In this document: piece by piece, positions 37,101 to 47,396 of the stretch
Numbering within the stretch: position 1 is the stretch's first letter
Layout of the letters: each line of letters starts with the position of its first letter
DNA from: Liolophura sinensis
Lineage: Eukaryota; Mollusca; Polyplacophora; Chitonida; Chitonidae
Direction: 5' to 3'
Length of the DNA stretch: 64,000 nucleotides
Assembly (NCBI RefSeq): GCF_032854445.1
Contig: NC_088297.1
Span: forward strand, 1,526,639 to 1,590,638
Position numbers and translations under genes: made by a program
The notes under the pieces: generated by a model
The model's database searches: none
The model's input: the letters and a program-made list of their open reading frames with translations, nothing else
What the model was told of the DNA's origin: nothing

Positions 37101-40100
37101 CTAAACATTAGGAAAGCTTCTGGTGTTGATGGAATTAGTAATTTCATGCTCAAAAAAAAAACAACAAAAAAACAAAAAAACAAACAAAAACAGAAACCAA
37201 AAAAAAAAAAAAAAAACAGCGGTAAATATAGAACCTTACCTCACTAAACTATTTAATTTCTCACTTCACTCAGAAGTCTTTCCGTCAGCTTGGAAACTAT
37301 CTAGAGCATTCCCTGTCTTTAAGGGAGATAGACATGATAAATCAAGTTAACAGACGAGTTTTTCTACAGCCCTGTCCCTCTCTTAAGTGCTAGAAAAAGT
37401 AGTATATAAGCACTTGTATGAATATTGTATCAACCATTACCTTCTAACATCGAAAAATTCTGGATTTAAACATGGCGACTCAACCATATGTCAGTTAACT
37501 AAAATTGTACACGTTGTATACGGATAATGGTAATGATACGTGCTTAGTTTGCCTAGATGTAAGCAAGGCTTTTGATAAAGTCTGGCATGAGGGTCTTTTG
37601 TTTAAATCGAGATAGTTGGATGTTTGGGACACATTGCCTACATAGATTAAGAATTATTTACCTTATAGAAAAATTAAAATTTGTTTAAACGGATTATGTT
37701 CAGACATATATTCTATTTCAAGTGGAGTTCCACAAGACTCCGTTCTACGACCGCTTCTTTTCCTAAGTTTTATAAATGACATAAATGTGAACATTGAATG
37801 TATATCAATATTTTTGCTGATGATACATCTTTGTCCGAAGAGATGACTGAGTTATTACATCTGAAAAAAAAATAAATCGAGATCTAGGTCGCTTGTCTCA
37901 ATGAGCCAAACAGTGGTTAATAACATTCAATGCACAGAAAACTGTATAATTATTTGTTTCCTTAAAAAAGAACCCGATGTACCCAAAATTCTATTAAGAT
38001 GGTACTGAAGTGAAGAGCTTTTAGTACCACAAACACCTTGGTATCATTCTACAGCACGATGGTAAATGAGACGAACATATAAGATCACTCGTAAATAAAT
38101 GTAATAAGAAATTAGGTATTACCACATAGAGTGAAGAGAATATTAACAAGTAAGTGTTTAATGACTTTATACAATAGCCTCATTAGATCTACAATAGAGT
38201 ATGGCGAAATATTATATGATAACTGTGGTATTGCGCTTTCCCAAAAACTGGAAAATGTTCAACGCCGAGCAGTTTTGCTCTGTACAAGTGGAATGCGTCG
38301 TACATCAGATAAAGCTCTGCTGAGTGAACTTAATTGGACACCAATATATATGATGGTCGTAGACAAAATAGGATTCTGCTATTTTGTAAAATTGTAAATC
38401 GACTTTCCCCGCCTAAATGATGGCTAAATGATTTTTCTTACTGCAAACTAAGTTTTGTCCCATTGATACCATGAGGCCTGGAGGCTCGATTCTACTACTT
38501 TTTCAGAATGGTCACAATGTATATTTAGTAAAATTACCATCATTTACACTTGCTGATCCGGCTTTAGCTGTCATTTGTCACTATTTCTATCTGCAAAAAT
38601 TACCATCATTTACACTTGCTAACCTGGCTTTAGCCGTCATTTGTCACTATGTCTATCTGCAAAAATTACCATCATTTACACTTGCTAACCTGGCTTTAGC
38701 CGTCATTTGTCACTATGTCTATCTGCAAAAATTACCATCATTTACACTTGCTGATCCGTCTTTAGCCGTCATTTGTCACTATTTCTATCTGCCAAAATTA
38801 CCATCATTTACACTTGCTAACCAGGCTTTAGCCGTCATTTGTCTCTATGTCTATCTGCAAAAATTACCATCATTTACACTTGCTAACCTTGCTTTAGCCG
38901 TCATTTGTCACTATGTCTATCTGCAAAAATTACCATCATTTACACTTGCTAACCTGGTTTTAGCCGTCATTTGTCACATTGTATATCTGCCAAAATTACC
39001 ATCATTTACACTTGCTGATCCGTCTTTAGCCGTCATTTGTCACTATGTCTATCTGCCAAAATTACCATCATTTACACTTGCTAACCTGGCTTTAGCCGTG
39101 AATTGTCATACTGTATATCTGCCAAAATTACCATCATTTACACTTGCTTACCTGGCTTTAGCCGTGAATTGTCATAATGTATATCTGCCCAAATTGCCAT
39201 CAGCCGCAAATTGCCACAGTGTATATTCCGTAAAACTACCATCATTTACACTTGACTTACCAGGCTTTAGCTCTGAACTGTCACCATGTATATCCGGTTA
39301 AGTTACCATCATTTACACTTGACTTACCAGACTTTAGGCGCGAACTATCACAGTCTATATCCGGTGAGGTTAACATTTTTTATACTTGCTTATCAGATTT
39401 TAGACGTGAACTGTTACAATGTACATCCGGTGAAGTTACCAAAATTTACATTTGACTTATCAGATTTTAAGCGTGAACTGTCACAGTGTATATGTGGTAA
39501 AGTTACCATCATTTACACTTGACTTATCAGACTTTAGGCGCGAACTGTCACAGTGTATATCCGGTAAAGTTACCATCAGTTATACCTCTTTACCGGATTT
39601 TAGACGTGGACTGTCACAATGTATATCCGGTAAAGTTACCATCATTTACACTTGGCTTACCTGACTTTAGCTGCGGATTGTCATAATGAATCTCCATAAG
39701 TAGAAGAGTTGGGTCTTCGTCTGTACCAAAGGGCATTCCCGTGTGATCCGGCAGGTATGTACTCTGTAACATCAACAGGTAATAAGGGAAGCGTTGTAAC
39801 AGGTGCAGACAAGCGGTTACACGTAAGTGATCCTTGGAGAACGACGGGAATTCCCTCGTACATCTACTTTATTGGATATGCCACAACACACAACAACCTC
39901 TTAAATGCAAAATTATTCAAAATGTTTCAAATGTAGGGCTTTAATACAGCATGTACAATATTTTATGGATATCAGACACTTTTTTGGAAAATATCAGCAC
40001 CATAGGTGTAAAATTTTAGCACCATAAGTGTAACATTTCAGAAAGATAAGTGTAAAATTTTAGAAACATAAATGCATTAGTGTTATAACAGCAACACGTG

Positions 40101-43100
40101 TGAGAACGTGATGGCATTCAGGAGACTTGAGGCCACTCTGACTGACATTTAAACTTTTATGAATGCAAGTTAACATTTGATGCTGTTTTAATACTATCAT
40201 AATGAAACTTTTATGAACGTCTGATAACTATTGAACGATGTTTGGAAAACAGCATTGCTTATGTTTGAAGCCTGACAGAGGATAACGAATTTAAGTGGGA
40301 TGTTTTAGACGCTAATGAACTCTCTTAGTCATGCCTTTCTAACGCCAAGGTTATTACATTCAGCACATCTACATACATATGAATGCCAGATTCATTACAT
40401 TAAGTTAAACGTGACGGAGACCTCCGTGGCTCAGCTTTTTAGCGCCATAGCGCAGCGTGATAACCCAGCAGTCTCTCACCAATGCGGTCGCTGTGAGCTC
40501 AAGTCCAGCTCATTCTGGCTCCCTCTCCCGCCGTGCGTGGGAAGGTCTGCCAGCAACTTGCGAATGGTCTTGGGTTTCCCCCGGGCTCTGCCCGGTTTCC
40601 ATCCACCATAATGCTGGCCGCCGTCGTATAAGTGAAATACTCTTGAGTACGGCGTAAAACACCAATCCAAAAAAAAAAAAAATAAGTAAATCCATGCATG
40701 ACGAGTTAACCACCAGTCCCTTGAATACTCTCACCACAAGAGTATTAAAACCACAGTTTAATGTTGAATAGTTAGACTTAACACAAGAAAACATGAGCAT
40801 TTCATCCAAAAAAGTTGAAAATAACGACACAACATCTCAGCTTCAATAAAGGTCGGACAACTTCATCAATATTACAAAACACAGTGAAAAAAAGTCTTAC
40901 CCCTCCACCAATAGCCCAGCCGAAGTAGAGGGCGTTGCAGTTCCACCAGTCGAGCGGCATATTCCTGTGCTGACACTGGTGTTGTACGTTGAAGCTGGAG
41001 TCGCTCACGTTGTTCAAGCAGCCATAGATCAATATGTGATGCACGTGCATTTCGTGGCCATCTTGAATAATTGGATCTATCTGCGTAAAAAAGAAAACTA
41101 CTATTTAACATTTTGCTTTTATTTTACCTGGTAAGAATATCTAGTCTTGTCAATATACGGGATACGCTGATAGGATAACACTGGATGAAATAGAGCATCT
41201 CGTTATCAATTAAACCTAAAATTAATTTAATTGATTAATGTTTTACGCCGGTGGTCAGCTTCACAGGTAGGGACACCGAATTAAACCATTGTGGCCGAGT
41301 GGCGTGGGTGCCAAAAGTCGTTGGTTTACTCTGAGCACTCCAGTGTCAACCATAATAGATAGATACTGCCAGTCATCGCATCAGTAAAAAATCCTCAAGT
41401 AATGCATTAGACTACAACACACATAAATTAAACAGCATGTCGTTCTGAGCCACGGGCCTGGCTAAGGTAAGTCGGCTGTATGTGTGTACACGAATTGTCC
41501 TGTATTCAGTATGGTGACTTTTAAAATGTTTCATCTATTTGTTTATTTATTTATTTGATTAGCGTTTTACGTCGTACTCAGGCATATTTCACTTATACGA
41601 CGGCGGCCAAAATTATGGTGGAAGGAAACCGGGGACTTAAAGTGTGGACACAGTATTACTGTATACAAGCTCAATCTTAGGAATATCTGTCTTTCTCTTC
41701 AATTTTTCGAGGGGCCTTCGACTTCTTCGCTGTCCATGCCACACGTGCACGAGGGCAGGTATAGACTATTTCGTGTTCAAAAAGTTAAAAAAATATGTAA
41801 CAGAGCAGTATTTCATACTGGCTTTTTCAAACCCCAAAGTCTCCAATATTCACCCCGATCAAATGATGTTTTCTGCTGAACTTTGGTGGGCGAAATGACC
41901 GACATGAGTAATAGGTGTCTGTGGATGGTATCTCAACCTGTAAAGATACGGGAAAAAATGAGACATTCTTGAGGTATTTTCTCATTTAGCAATAACAAAT
42001 GAGCAAGGAAGTACAAGTAAGCAACAATATAATGATTCCGTCCATTTTTTTTTCGTTAAATTCAAAGATACTAATCTCACAGAGGACATGTATTAAAAGT
42101 CTTATTGTTAAAGCATGACAAAGGAAGACAGGAAACAAGAGAAGCAGGAAAAGAGAAGAAGAAATGCTGCACTACCCAGCCCTGCGTGTTCCATACAGCT
42201 TTAGATGGCCAATTTAGAAAAAGCGTTCTCAGTTTAACTATTTATCTCATTGGTGTTTTACACCGTACTAAACAATATTATACTTATGGGACGGCGGCCA
42301 GCATTATGGGGAGAGGGAGCCGGAGAAGACAAGTTAGCCGCAGGTTGCCTGCAGACCTTCCCACATACGACAGCCTAGGCCTAGCTGGATTTGAATTAAT
42401 ACAGACCGCATTGACAAGAGGCCCCTGGGTCACTGTTCTTCCCCGGCTAGCTAATAAAGGTCACTATCTTTCACAGGTCGTTAGGGAGTTATTTATTTTT
42501 TTGATTGATGTTTTACGCCATGCTCACAAATATTTCACCTACACGATGGCGGACAGCATTATGATCGCAGGAAACCGGGTAGAGTTCGTGGGGCATCCGC
42601 AGGTTGCTGCAGACCTTCCCATGTATGACCAGAGAGGAAGCCAGCTTAAAGCCAGACATGAACTTACAACAATATCATTGGTGGGAGCCGTTGCGCCGCG
42701 CTGGCGTGCTAAACCCTTCGGCGACGGATGCCCCTTATGCGGCTCGAGCTGATAAATATTTACAGTCTGCATAGATTTGAAAACGTGTTAAAAATTGTCA
42801 CGTCATGCTCGTCTCTCTGTGTGAATGTATGAATGCTGTGTAGCTACTATCTACTTAGATTTATTGGTTGAGTCGTCTACTCCTTTGGTTAACCACGCTT
42901 CGTTGAGCGAGACTATCCCTAAGGCTATCGCATTTAATTTTCATAATTACTCATTTGCCCTTAAAACAAATACACAGCCAAGCATAGCGATAACAGAGTG
43001 TCAAACGACAAATATTGTGCTATATGCTTGTTACCTTACTTATTTGCTGCCCTGTTTACTGGCTTTTAATGTTTGTGTGTCAGCTAGGTTGCATGTGTCT

Positions 43101-46100
43101 TTACGTGTTTCTTGGAGTGTTTGTTCGTTTGCTTGTTGATGTGTATATTTGTTCACTTAATTGTTTGTTCTCATGTTTGTGTGCTTGTTCACTGATATGT
43201 TTCCTTAAATGTTTGTTTGATTGTTCACTTAATGTTTACGTGATTTTTCAGTTCTGTGTTAGTTTAAATCTTTGTTTGATTAGTCACTTATTTGTTTGTT
43301 TTCATGTTCGTTTGATTTGTCACTTACTCGCTTGCTTTAATGTTTGTTTGATTTGTCACTTACTCGCTTGTTTTAATGTTTGTTCGATTATTCACGCATT
43401 AATTTGTTTTAATGTTCCTTGGATTGTTCATTATCTGTTTGCTTTACTTGTTTACTACCTTAGCGCTTGTTTAATTATTCTCTTATTGAGTAATTAAGTG
43501 AAAAAATCTTAAGTAAGTAAGTAAAACACCAATCCAGATAATAAATCAATGAATAGAACGCCTCTGTGTTCCTAAATTTAAGAGACATTAAATATCATGC
43601 TTTTATTCTATATCATATTAGGCAGAATAAAAGTTAAACATGTTTATCGATGAATAAAACCAGCTTAGAGAGCGACGCATGCGGTTTAAAGATAATACTA
43701 GTTTTACCTTGTCACTGGTAAGATCCATTGTGGTTGTTGTAGAGGATTTCGGAGGTAAAGCTACGAAAGAGTTTAACAGAAAGATGCTCCTACTTCCCCT
43801 GTGTATCCCATGATACATTGCGTGTCCGTCGGCATCAGGGTCTTTGTCGCGGTAAGGACCATATAAGGCGGATTGTGTCAGCCTGTGGGTGGAAGATGGC
43901 AAGACAATTGTCAATAATACGTTTACGCTTCACGTACACGGTACAACGGGAGAGCCGGATTTGAACCCACACCGAGACTCCTATGCCACTGTGCTGTTTG
44001 TTGAATCTACAAATTCTCTTACAAAGCTTAATTTATTTATTTATTTATTTGATTGGTGTTTTACCCCCTACTCAAGAATATTTCACTTACACGACGGCGG
44101 CCAGCATTATGGTGGGAGGAAACCGGGCAGAGCCCGGGGGAAATCTTCCCACGTACAGCTGGAGAGGAAGCCAGCAAAAGCTGGACTTGAACTCACAGCG
44201 ACCGCACTGCTGAGAGGCTTCCAAGCTTAATAGTACATCGACCAGGATATGTGGTACACGATAAGCATACATGACAAGCATACATGATACATGATAAGTA
44301 TACAGAATACATTATGAGCATACTTAATACACGATAACCATACATGACGTGAAACATGATAAGCATACTTGAGAAATGATAAGCATACTTGATACATGGT
44401 AAGCATACTTGATACATGGTAAGCATACTTGATAAGCATACACGTGTATCCTCACAAATTGTATGCGACCTAATAGTTACAGCATCCGCCTAGAAGTCAG
44501 GAGACTCCGAGGCCAAACCTAGGCCAGGTACTTGCTGCTGCCTTACTTGCCGCTCAGCACTGAGAGGTTAGAGCAAGGAAACAGGGCTGGTTGGCCCAGT
44601 GTCAGTATATTGTGATTGGTTGGGGTGTCATGTCTGGTGTCTTCTGGTGACCAGCCCCAAACATACAACATAGAATGTTTGTACTGCATGACAGAGTAAT
44701 TTTTTTCCAAAAAGCGATGTAAAGCGTTGTCAAAAGGAAATGGAACTTCAAACTGGCCGATTTTTTCAATACTGCATGAGACGGCCTAAAATTACTTTCT
44801 GAAAGGACTGTTATGTTATAAATAATAGGAGCTCTTAATTTTCTCTTGGTCATGAATATCGTCCAACTACATCACTACACTTAGTAAGTAGGATACTTTA
44901 ACAAATGAAGGGATATATAAGGTACTGTTGTGCTACTATATTATATTGGACTTGGGAACAGTTTTTTCTTCAGCTGGGTATTTCTATATCTACATAGGCT
45001 AATGTAGGTTAAACATTGAACGTGCATTTAATGACACACATATGGACCAGAGCATTGACCATTTCGTTGAACTCGTGAGTAATTAAACCGCTATGTTGGG
45101 CACACATTCACTGTGTGGTTGTTTTTCACATCCCTACTGGTATGTATTTATGTTTTGTCATCATTAGGTTGATCTCATCTGAAAATATTGTCTCCAGGCT
45201 ATAGAATAAGCCATGATCATTCCGCCATGAAAATCTATAAATACACACGGGTAAAAACTAATTCGTTTAATTTCACTCTAGGTCAGATTAAATAGGCTTA
45301 AGTTAAACTCACAAAAAGAAGTTTTTGGAACAGATGCAGAAAAATACCAGTTCGTATCGGTACAAAAGCGTGTCAAAAACGATTTCTCCCATGAATCATA
45401 ACATCAGTTTTAACAAGCAATGTCCCAAAAGACATGTATTTCTACTTTTTGTTTCCAAGTTTTTTACTACCCTCTTTTATTTCCGATTTATTTCGTCTGT
45501 GGTTACGGTGAACGGTGATTATTTTATTTAGTATGTTTATTAGTATAGGTACTAGTAAGACACAAAGGTACTGCACGAATCGACGAATCCCTTATAAGAG
45601 AACCCGTTAAACCGCTTGGCCAGCAATAACGGCCTTTTGTCATACGTAACCGTTATAATATTATCTTCCTCATCGCAGATCTCCAGATCACGTTGGAACT
45701 TGACGACCGTATGAGTGTCATTCTGGAAACCACTGATAACTTGATAATTCTGAATGGAGTCTACTCTCGGTTCAGCCTCGGCGACAGCATGGCGGTCCTG
45801 TGACATAGAAATACAGGTTATCAGCTGGCTTTTTTATTTTTTTTATTCATTGATTGGTTGTTTTTTTGGTTATTCTTGGCTTACGGTCATAATGAAGAAC
45901 TGCTCACTCATGCGATGGCGATCAGATTTATATGTGCAGGAAACCGGAATGCACGGATTAAACCACCCACCTTGTGGTAAGCTACTAGCGAACTTTCCCA
46001 CTTGTGACATGAAGTTCACGTCGATCTTAAGGGAAGGTTAGACTGCGCAAGCGGTCACAAGAGCGTCTTCGACAGTTTATTGCCATCGTGGTCGCCTATA

Positions 46101-46663
46101 AACTACTAGAGCTGAGAATATTATAAATATTTGAATAACGAGATGAATTGATGAATCTGCAGTCACGTGCAGCGTTAGTCAGTAAAAAGCAAGTTATTAT
46201 ATGTTTTTGTTAAAAAAATAGTTCACCAACTGGTGGTTTTGGAGTAAAAATTAAACTCAGCATTAAAGAATTCAGCAGCAATGAGAAACATTTTCTCATA
46301 TACATGCACATGCAAAAAACAATATTGTGTGAAGACCACTTGAATTTAATAGTTCGCTTTGACGAAGGTAAAACAATCGAAACTCACAGAGATATTAGCG
46401 ATCCCGGTGGCATCGTCTACCCAAACTAGAACAATATCAGATCCTGGCATCCCACCATTCGGGGAAATCCCTAATCCTATGTACCCCAAAGTTTTCACCT
46501 GCACTTCAAAGGTTACGTCGGTGTCGGTAAAGTTCCAACTAAGGTGGTACTTCCCTTCCGGGTCTAAGATTATGGAATGTAGCATGCAGGAGCACTGTGT
46601 AATGATTATTAAAACTGATGCTACAACCCGGAAAAACCGGGATATATCCGTCGTGTTCGCCAT
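31028..46663 (-). CDS. MOXD1-like: DBH-like monooxygenase (MOXD1-like), 12 exons, 619 residues
   Basis: Copper type II, ascorbate-dependent monooxygenase family, acting in the secretory pathway; the substrate is unknown. Exons on the minus strand: 46663-46388, 45797-45646 (or 45651), 43882-43708, 41937-41854, 41080-40901, 39763-39661, 35605-35439, 34712-34521, 33911-33852, 33063-32936, 32239-32062 and 31192-31028. All junctions have GT/AG signals and compatible phases. Order: signal peptide (about residues 9-27), DOMON domain (about 30-190), Cu2-monooxygenase N and C domains. Expected ligands are present: HH at 243-244, His in EIHYDNP near 315, HTH at 397-399 and Met in DEMCLAY near 472. The C-terminus is hydrophobic, suggesting a membrane tail or GPI anchor. 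Length is close to vertebrate MOXD1 (about 613). Oddity: the exon 2/3 frame (see findings). Confidence 0.93.
31485..31545 (-). mobile_element. SINE fragment in intron 11
   Basis: CCTACGACCATCCACAGACTGCTG resembles the body of a minus-strand SINE; read from the ACGACCATCC motif. Confidence 0.45.
31545..31574. repeat. Perfect 12-bp hairpin in intron 11
   Basis: ACAGGTCCTCCC and its exact reverse complement GGGAGGACCTGT are separated by ACGTTC. Confidence 0.9.
32062..32239 (-). CDS. MOXD1-like: MOXD1-like exon 11
   Basis: Starts GNWRVLAPPELVNQS after acceptor TTTTTGATAAG, completing a codon split at exon 10. Ends PYS before donor GTAAGT. The VDWTN and FQALLKT segments match the family region just before the C-terminal tail. 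Confidence 0.88.
32640..32935 (-). repeat. ~109-bp tandem repeat seeded from the exon 10 donor
   Basis: The DNA after the true donor (GTAAGTACAGCTTATTGTAAG) recurs after a second donor at 32826 (GTAAGTGCAGCTTATTGTAAG) and, decayed, at 32718 (GTAAAT). Each is preceded by diverged exon-10-end-like sequence. Confidence 0.75.
32936..33063 (-). CDS. MOXD1-like: MOXD1-like exon 10 (CuB methionine)
   Basis: Encodes GGLRTTDEMCLAYLVYYP and on. The Met of EMCLAY is the expected axial ligand of the catalytic copper. Acceptor TTTGTACAAATAG; donor GTAAGT in phase 2. Confidence 0.92.
33256..33350 (-). mobile_element. SINE 3' fragment in intron 9
   Basis: TTTGATTGG, CCGTACTCAAGAATATTTCAC and CTGGCGGCCAAC are recognisable. 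Motif strings are read from the minus-strand family form. Confidence 0.65.
33852..33911 (-). CDS. MOXD1-like: MOXD1-like exon 9
   Basis: Exactly 20 codons, GDHIVTECFYNTEKRSKVTL, matching the family GD-x-TEC-x-YNT motif. Donor GTGAGT; both ends in phase 0. Confidence 0.92.
34521..34712 (-). CDS. MOXD1-like: MOXD1-like exon 8 (CuB histidines)
   Basis: Contains GALLHTHLAGRAVRVRHFR, with the H-x-H pair that binds the catalytic copper, then YDFNLQDL. Acceptor TTGTATTAG; donor GTGAGT. Confidence 0.94.
35160..35412 (-). mobile_element. tRNA-derived SINE, near full length, intron 7
   Basis: Its promoter end stops only about 27 bases beyond the exon 7 donor. Tail TTATTTATTTATTTGATTAG. Confidence 0.88.
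35439..35605 (-). CDS. MOXD1-like: MOXD1-like exon 7
   Basis: Encodes IVDSSGLRIIFTQELRQYDA, then IIPPYEPNF and HCLSECYEE. The DSSG, RQYDAG and Cys-x3-Cys motifs match the link between the two copper domains. Donor GTTTGT is weak but keeps phase 0. Confidence 0.9.
36130..38505 (+). mobile_element. Non-LTR retrotransposon (LINE, endonuclease plus RT), decayed
   Basis: Lies antisense in intron 6. Endonuclease remnants include NYDILCVSET followed by a stop where Trp is expected, then MRDFNDRCVDW and LINEPTRYSTGSS. RT remnants include IRKASGVDGIS, LDVSKAFDKVWHEG, SGVPQDS and FADDTSL, then a 3' domain with YNSLIRSTIEYG. Many stops, frameshifts and an A-rich insertion (37150-37220) make it inactive. 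The layout suggests the Jockey/CR1 side of LINEs. Confidence 0.88.
38509..39660. repeat. 66-bp minisatellite seeded from the exon 6 / donor junction
   Basis: About 17 units. On the gene's sense strand each reads TTTTTGCAG, then GACATAGTGACAAATGACGG, then CTAAAGCCAG and GTTAGC. It therefore mimics an acceptor, the end of exon 6 (CATTATGACAATCCGCAGCTAAAGTCAG, read in two parts) and its donor. The array abuts the real donor at 39660. The 276-codon plus-strand frame is an artefact of the 66-base period. Confidence 0.9.
39661..39763 (-). CDS. MOXD1-like: MOXD1-like exon 6 (CuA third histidine)
   Basis: Encodes STYLPDHTGMPFGTDEDPTL and then LLMEIHYDNPQLKS. The His of EIHYDN is the third ligand of the electron-transfer copper. 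Donor GTAAGC, phase 1. Confidence 0.93.
40412..40688 (+). mobile_element. tRNA-derived SINE, full length, intron 5
   Basis: Head CCTCCGTGGCTCAGC; tail GGCGTAAAACACCAATCC with a 14-base A run. Confidence 0.88.
40901..41080 (-). CDS. MOXD1-like: MOXD1-like exon 5 (CuA His-His)
   Basis: Encodes IDPIIQDGHEMHVHHILIYG and on to LYFGWAIGGG. The VHHILIY motif supplies two ligands of the electron-transfer copper. Cys residues at YGC, HQC and WNC fit the family's disulfides. Donor GTAAGA. Confidence 0.94.
41533..41640 (-). mobile_element. SINE 3' part, intron 4/5 region
   Basis: Located in intron 4. TTTATTTATTTGATTAGCG tail and body to GGAAACCGGGGAC; the tRNA head is absent. Confidence 0.75.
41854..41937 (-). 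CDS. MOXD1-like: MOXD1-like exon 4
   Basis: 28 codons, VEIPSTDTYYSCRSFRPPKF then SRKHHLIG. Matches the conserved TTYWC...KHH region, with YYSC in place of YWC. Acceptor TCTTTACAG; donor GTGAAT; phase 0 both sides. Confidence 0.88.
42235..42445 (-). mobile_element. SINE, intron 3
   Basis: Diverged copy with an altered middle; tail TTTATCTCATTGGTGTTTTA. Confidence 0.75.
42490..42728 (-). mobile_element. SINE, intron 3
   Basis: Second copy in tandem orientation 50 bases after the previous one. GTAGAGTTCGTGGGGCATCC shows lost B-box-side bases. Confidence 0.78.
43040..43490 (+). repeat. Degenerate ~40-bp T-rich tandem repeat, intron 3
   Basis: Units such as TTTGTCACTTACTCGCTTG plus TTTTAATGTTTGTTTGAT. 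The long Cys/Leu-rich plus-strand frame is a by-product. Confidence 0.65.
43708..43882 (-). CDS. MOXD1-like: MOXD1-like exon 3 (end of DOMON; frame anomaly)
   Basis: 175 bases. From the first base one frame reads ADTIRLIWS, the conserved last DOMON strand, and then hits a stop. The adjacent frame reads YRDKDPDADGHAMYHGIHRG and on to DLTSDK, which is also conserved and matches exon 4 in phase. One extra base near 43850 explains this. Acceptor CTTCCACCCACAG; donor GTAAAA. Confidence 0.85.
44031..44222 (-). mobile_element. SINE, intron 2
   Basis: Has an internal deletion after AGCCCGGGGGAAA. Tail (TTTA)n then TTGATTGGTG. Confidence 0.82.
44230..44440. repeat. Short ~14-16-bp tandem repeat, intron 2
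   Basis: Units of GATAAGCATACTTGATACATG in about a dozen imperfect copies. Confidence 0.75.
44450..44645 (+). repeat. Dispersed repeat family 2, intron 2
   Basis: Ends GGTTGGGGTGTCATGTCTGG TGTCTTC. Carries CAGCATCCGCCTAGAAGTC and GGAAACAGGGCTGGTTGG, shared with the copy at 61620. Confidence 0.6.
45646..45797 (-). CDS. MOXD1-like: MOXD1-like exon 2 (DOMON, two possible donors)
   Basis: Starts DRHAVAEAEPRVDS after acceptor TATGTCACAG. Two donors lie five bases apart: weak GTTACG (exon end 45651) and better GTATGA (exon end 45646). Only the second keeps exon 3 open. Confidence 0.86.
45838..46060 (-). mobile_element. SINE, degenerate, intron 1
   Basis: TTGATTGGTTG, GCAGGAAACCGG and AACTTTCCCACTTGTG segments are in the expected order; otherwise heavily mutated. 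Confidence 0.5.
46388..46663 (-). CDS. MOXD1-like: MOXD1-like exon 1 (signal peptide, start of DOMON)
   Basis: ATG in context GCTAATGG. Hydrophobic FFRVVASVLIIITQCSC forms a signal peptide. DOMON follows with LDPEGKYHLSWNF, TFEVQVKTLGYIGLGISPNG and GSDIVLVWVDD. Donor GTGAGT in phase 0. Confidence 0.92.
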
Positions 46664-46681
46664 TAGCGTTACCCGGGCAGC

Positions 46682-46766
46682 TATATAGTTGACTAAAGTG
46701 ATGAAGGAATTAATTGGAGCTATTTATCTTCTAAGCTGCACGTGATTCTAACCACGTGATTAGAAT
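46682..46766 (-). promoter_or_regulatory. Candidate core promoter and E-box palindrome of the MOXD1-like gene
   Basis: CTATATAG lies about 20 bases before the ATG. At 46745-46766 ATTCTAA and TTAGAAT form a perfect inverted repeat around CCACGTGA. Further CACGTG sites are at 46739-46744 and 46925-46930. Use of these as a bHLH-binding promoter is inference. Confidence 0.4.
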
Positions 46767-46769
46767 GTG

Positions 46770-47390
46770 GTCATAATCTGGCCTGGGGGTAGTGATGGGA
46801 AATGTTATTTATAAAAAAGGCCTCCAGGCACAACGCTTGATCATTCATATTATCAAGCCAAGAGGAGAAGTATGTGATTAGTGTCTTGGTTAATCACAGG
46901 CATAACCGGCGGTTGTAATTGGTACACGTGACTCATCAATTGAAGTTAACAGTCATTGTATATTTTGGTCAATGGAAAAGTCATTAAATCTGCCCAAGGT
47001 CTGGCCAAAAGAGAGAAAACCTACTCACCACAATATAAACAATACACCACCTTGAACTAGACATAGGTAAAATATTCAGTTGACTTCAAATAAGCCTACC
47101 CCCAAGTTAATTTCAGGTGGAAAGGCTGAGGAAACACCTTTTAAGGCAGAAGTTGTATTTCTATATTTCTATGTATGTGAACGTAAACTGAAATGTGCCT
47201 AGTACTACTTACCTCTACAAAACATGGGCGAATAATTCGATAGCAGTTCCGTAAATATAAAAGTGCTAGTGACTTCCCCTGAATTTTACAACACACCACC
47301 TTTAAAGAGTTTAATGCCAAGAAGGTATTCCCATCATGATGTCATTGTTGACATTAGCATATATGCAAAGTATGATTTAAAGTCTTTAAT
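46770..47390. other. Upstream of the MOXD1-like gene, no gene recognised
   Basis: Nothing coding recognised apart from the CACGTG site at 46925-46930. Confidence 0.45.
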
Positions 47391-47396
47391 ACTTTT

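Noticed and set aside
38471-39301. 276-codon plus-strand frame with a repeated LPSFTLANLALAVICHYVYL unit
   Set aside because: It exists only because the minisatellite period (66) is a multiple of three. It is antisense to MOXD1-like intron 6 and shows no initiation context or family.
43015-43497. 160-codon Cys/Leu-rich membrane-protein-like plus-strand frame
   Set aside because: It lies in a degenerate T-rich tandem repeat antisense inside MOXD1-like intron 3.
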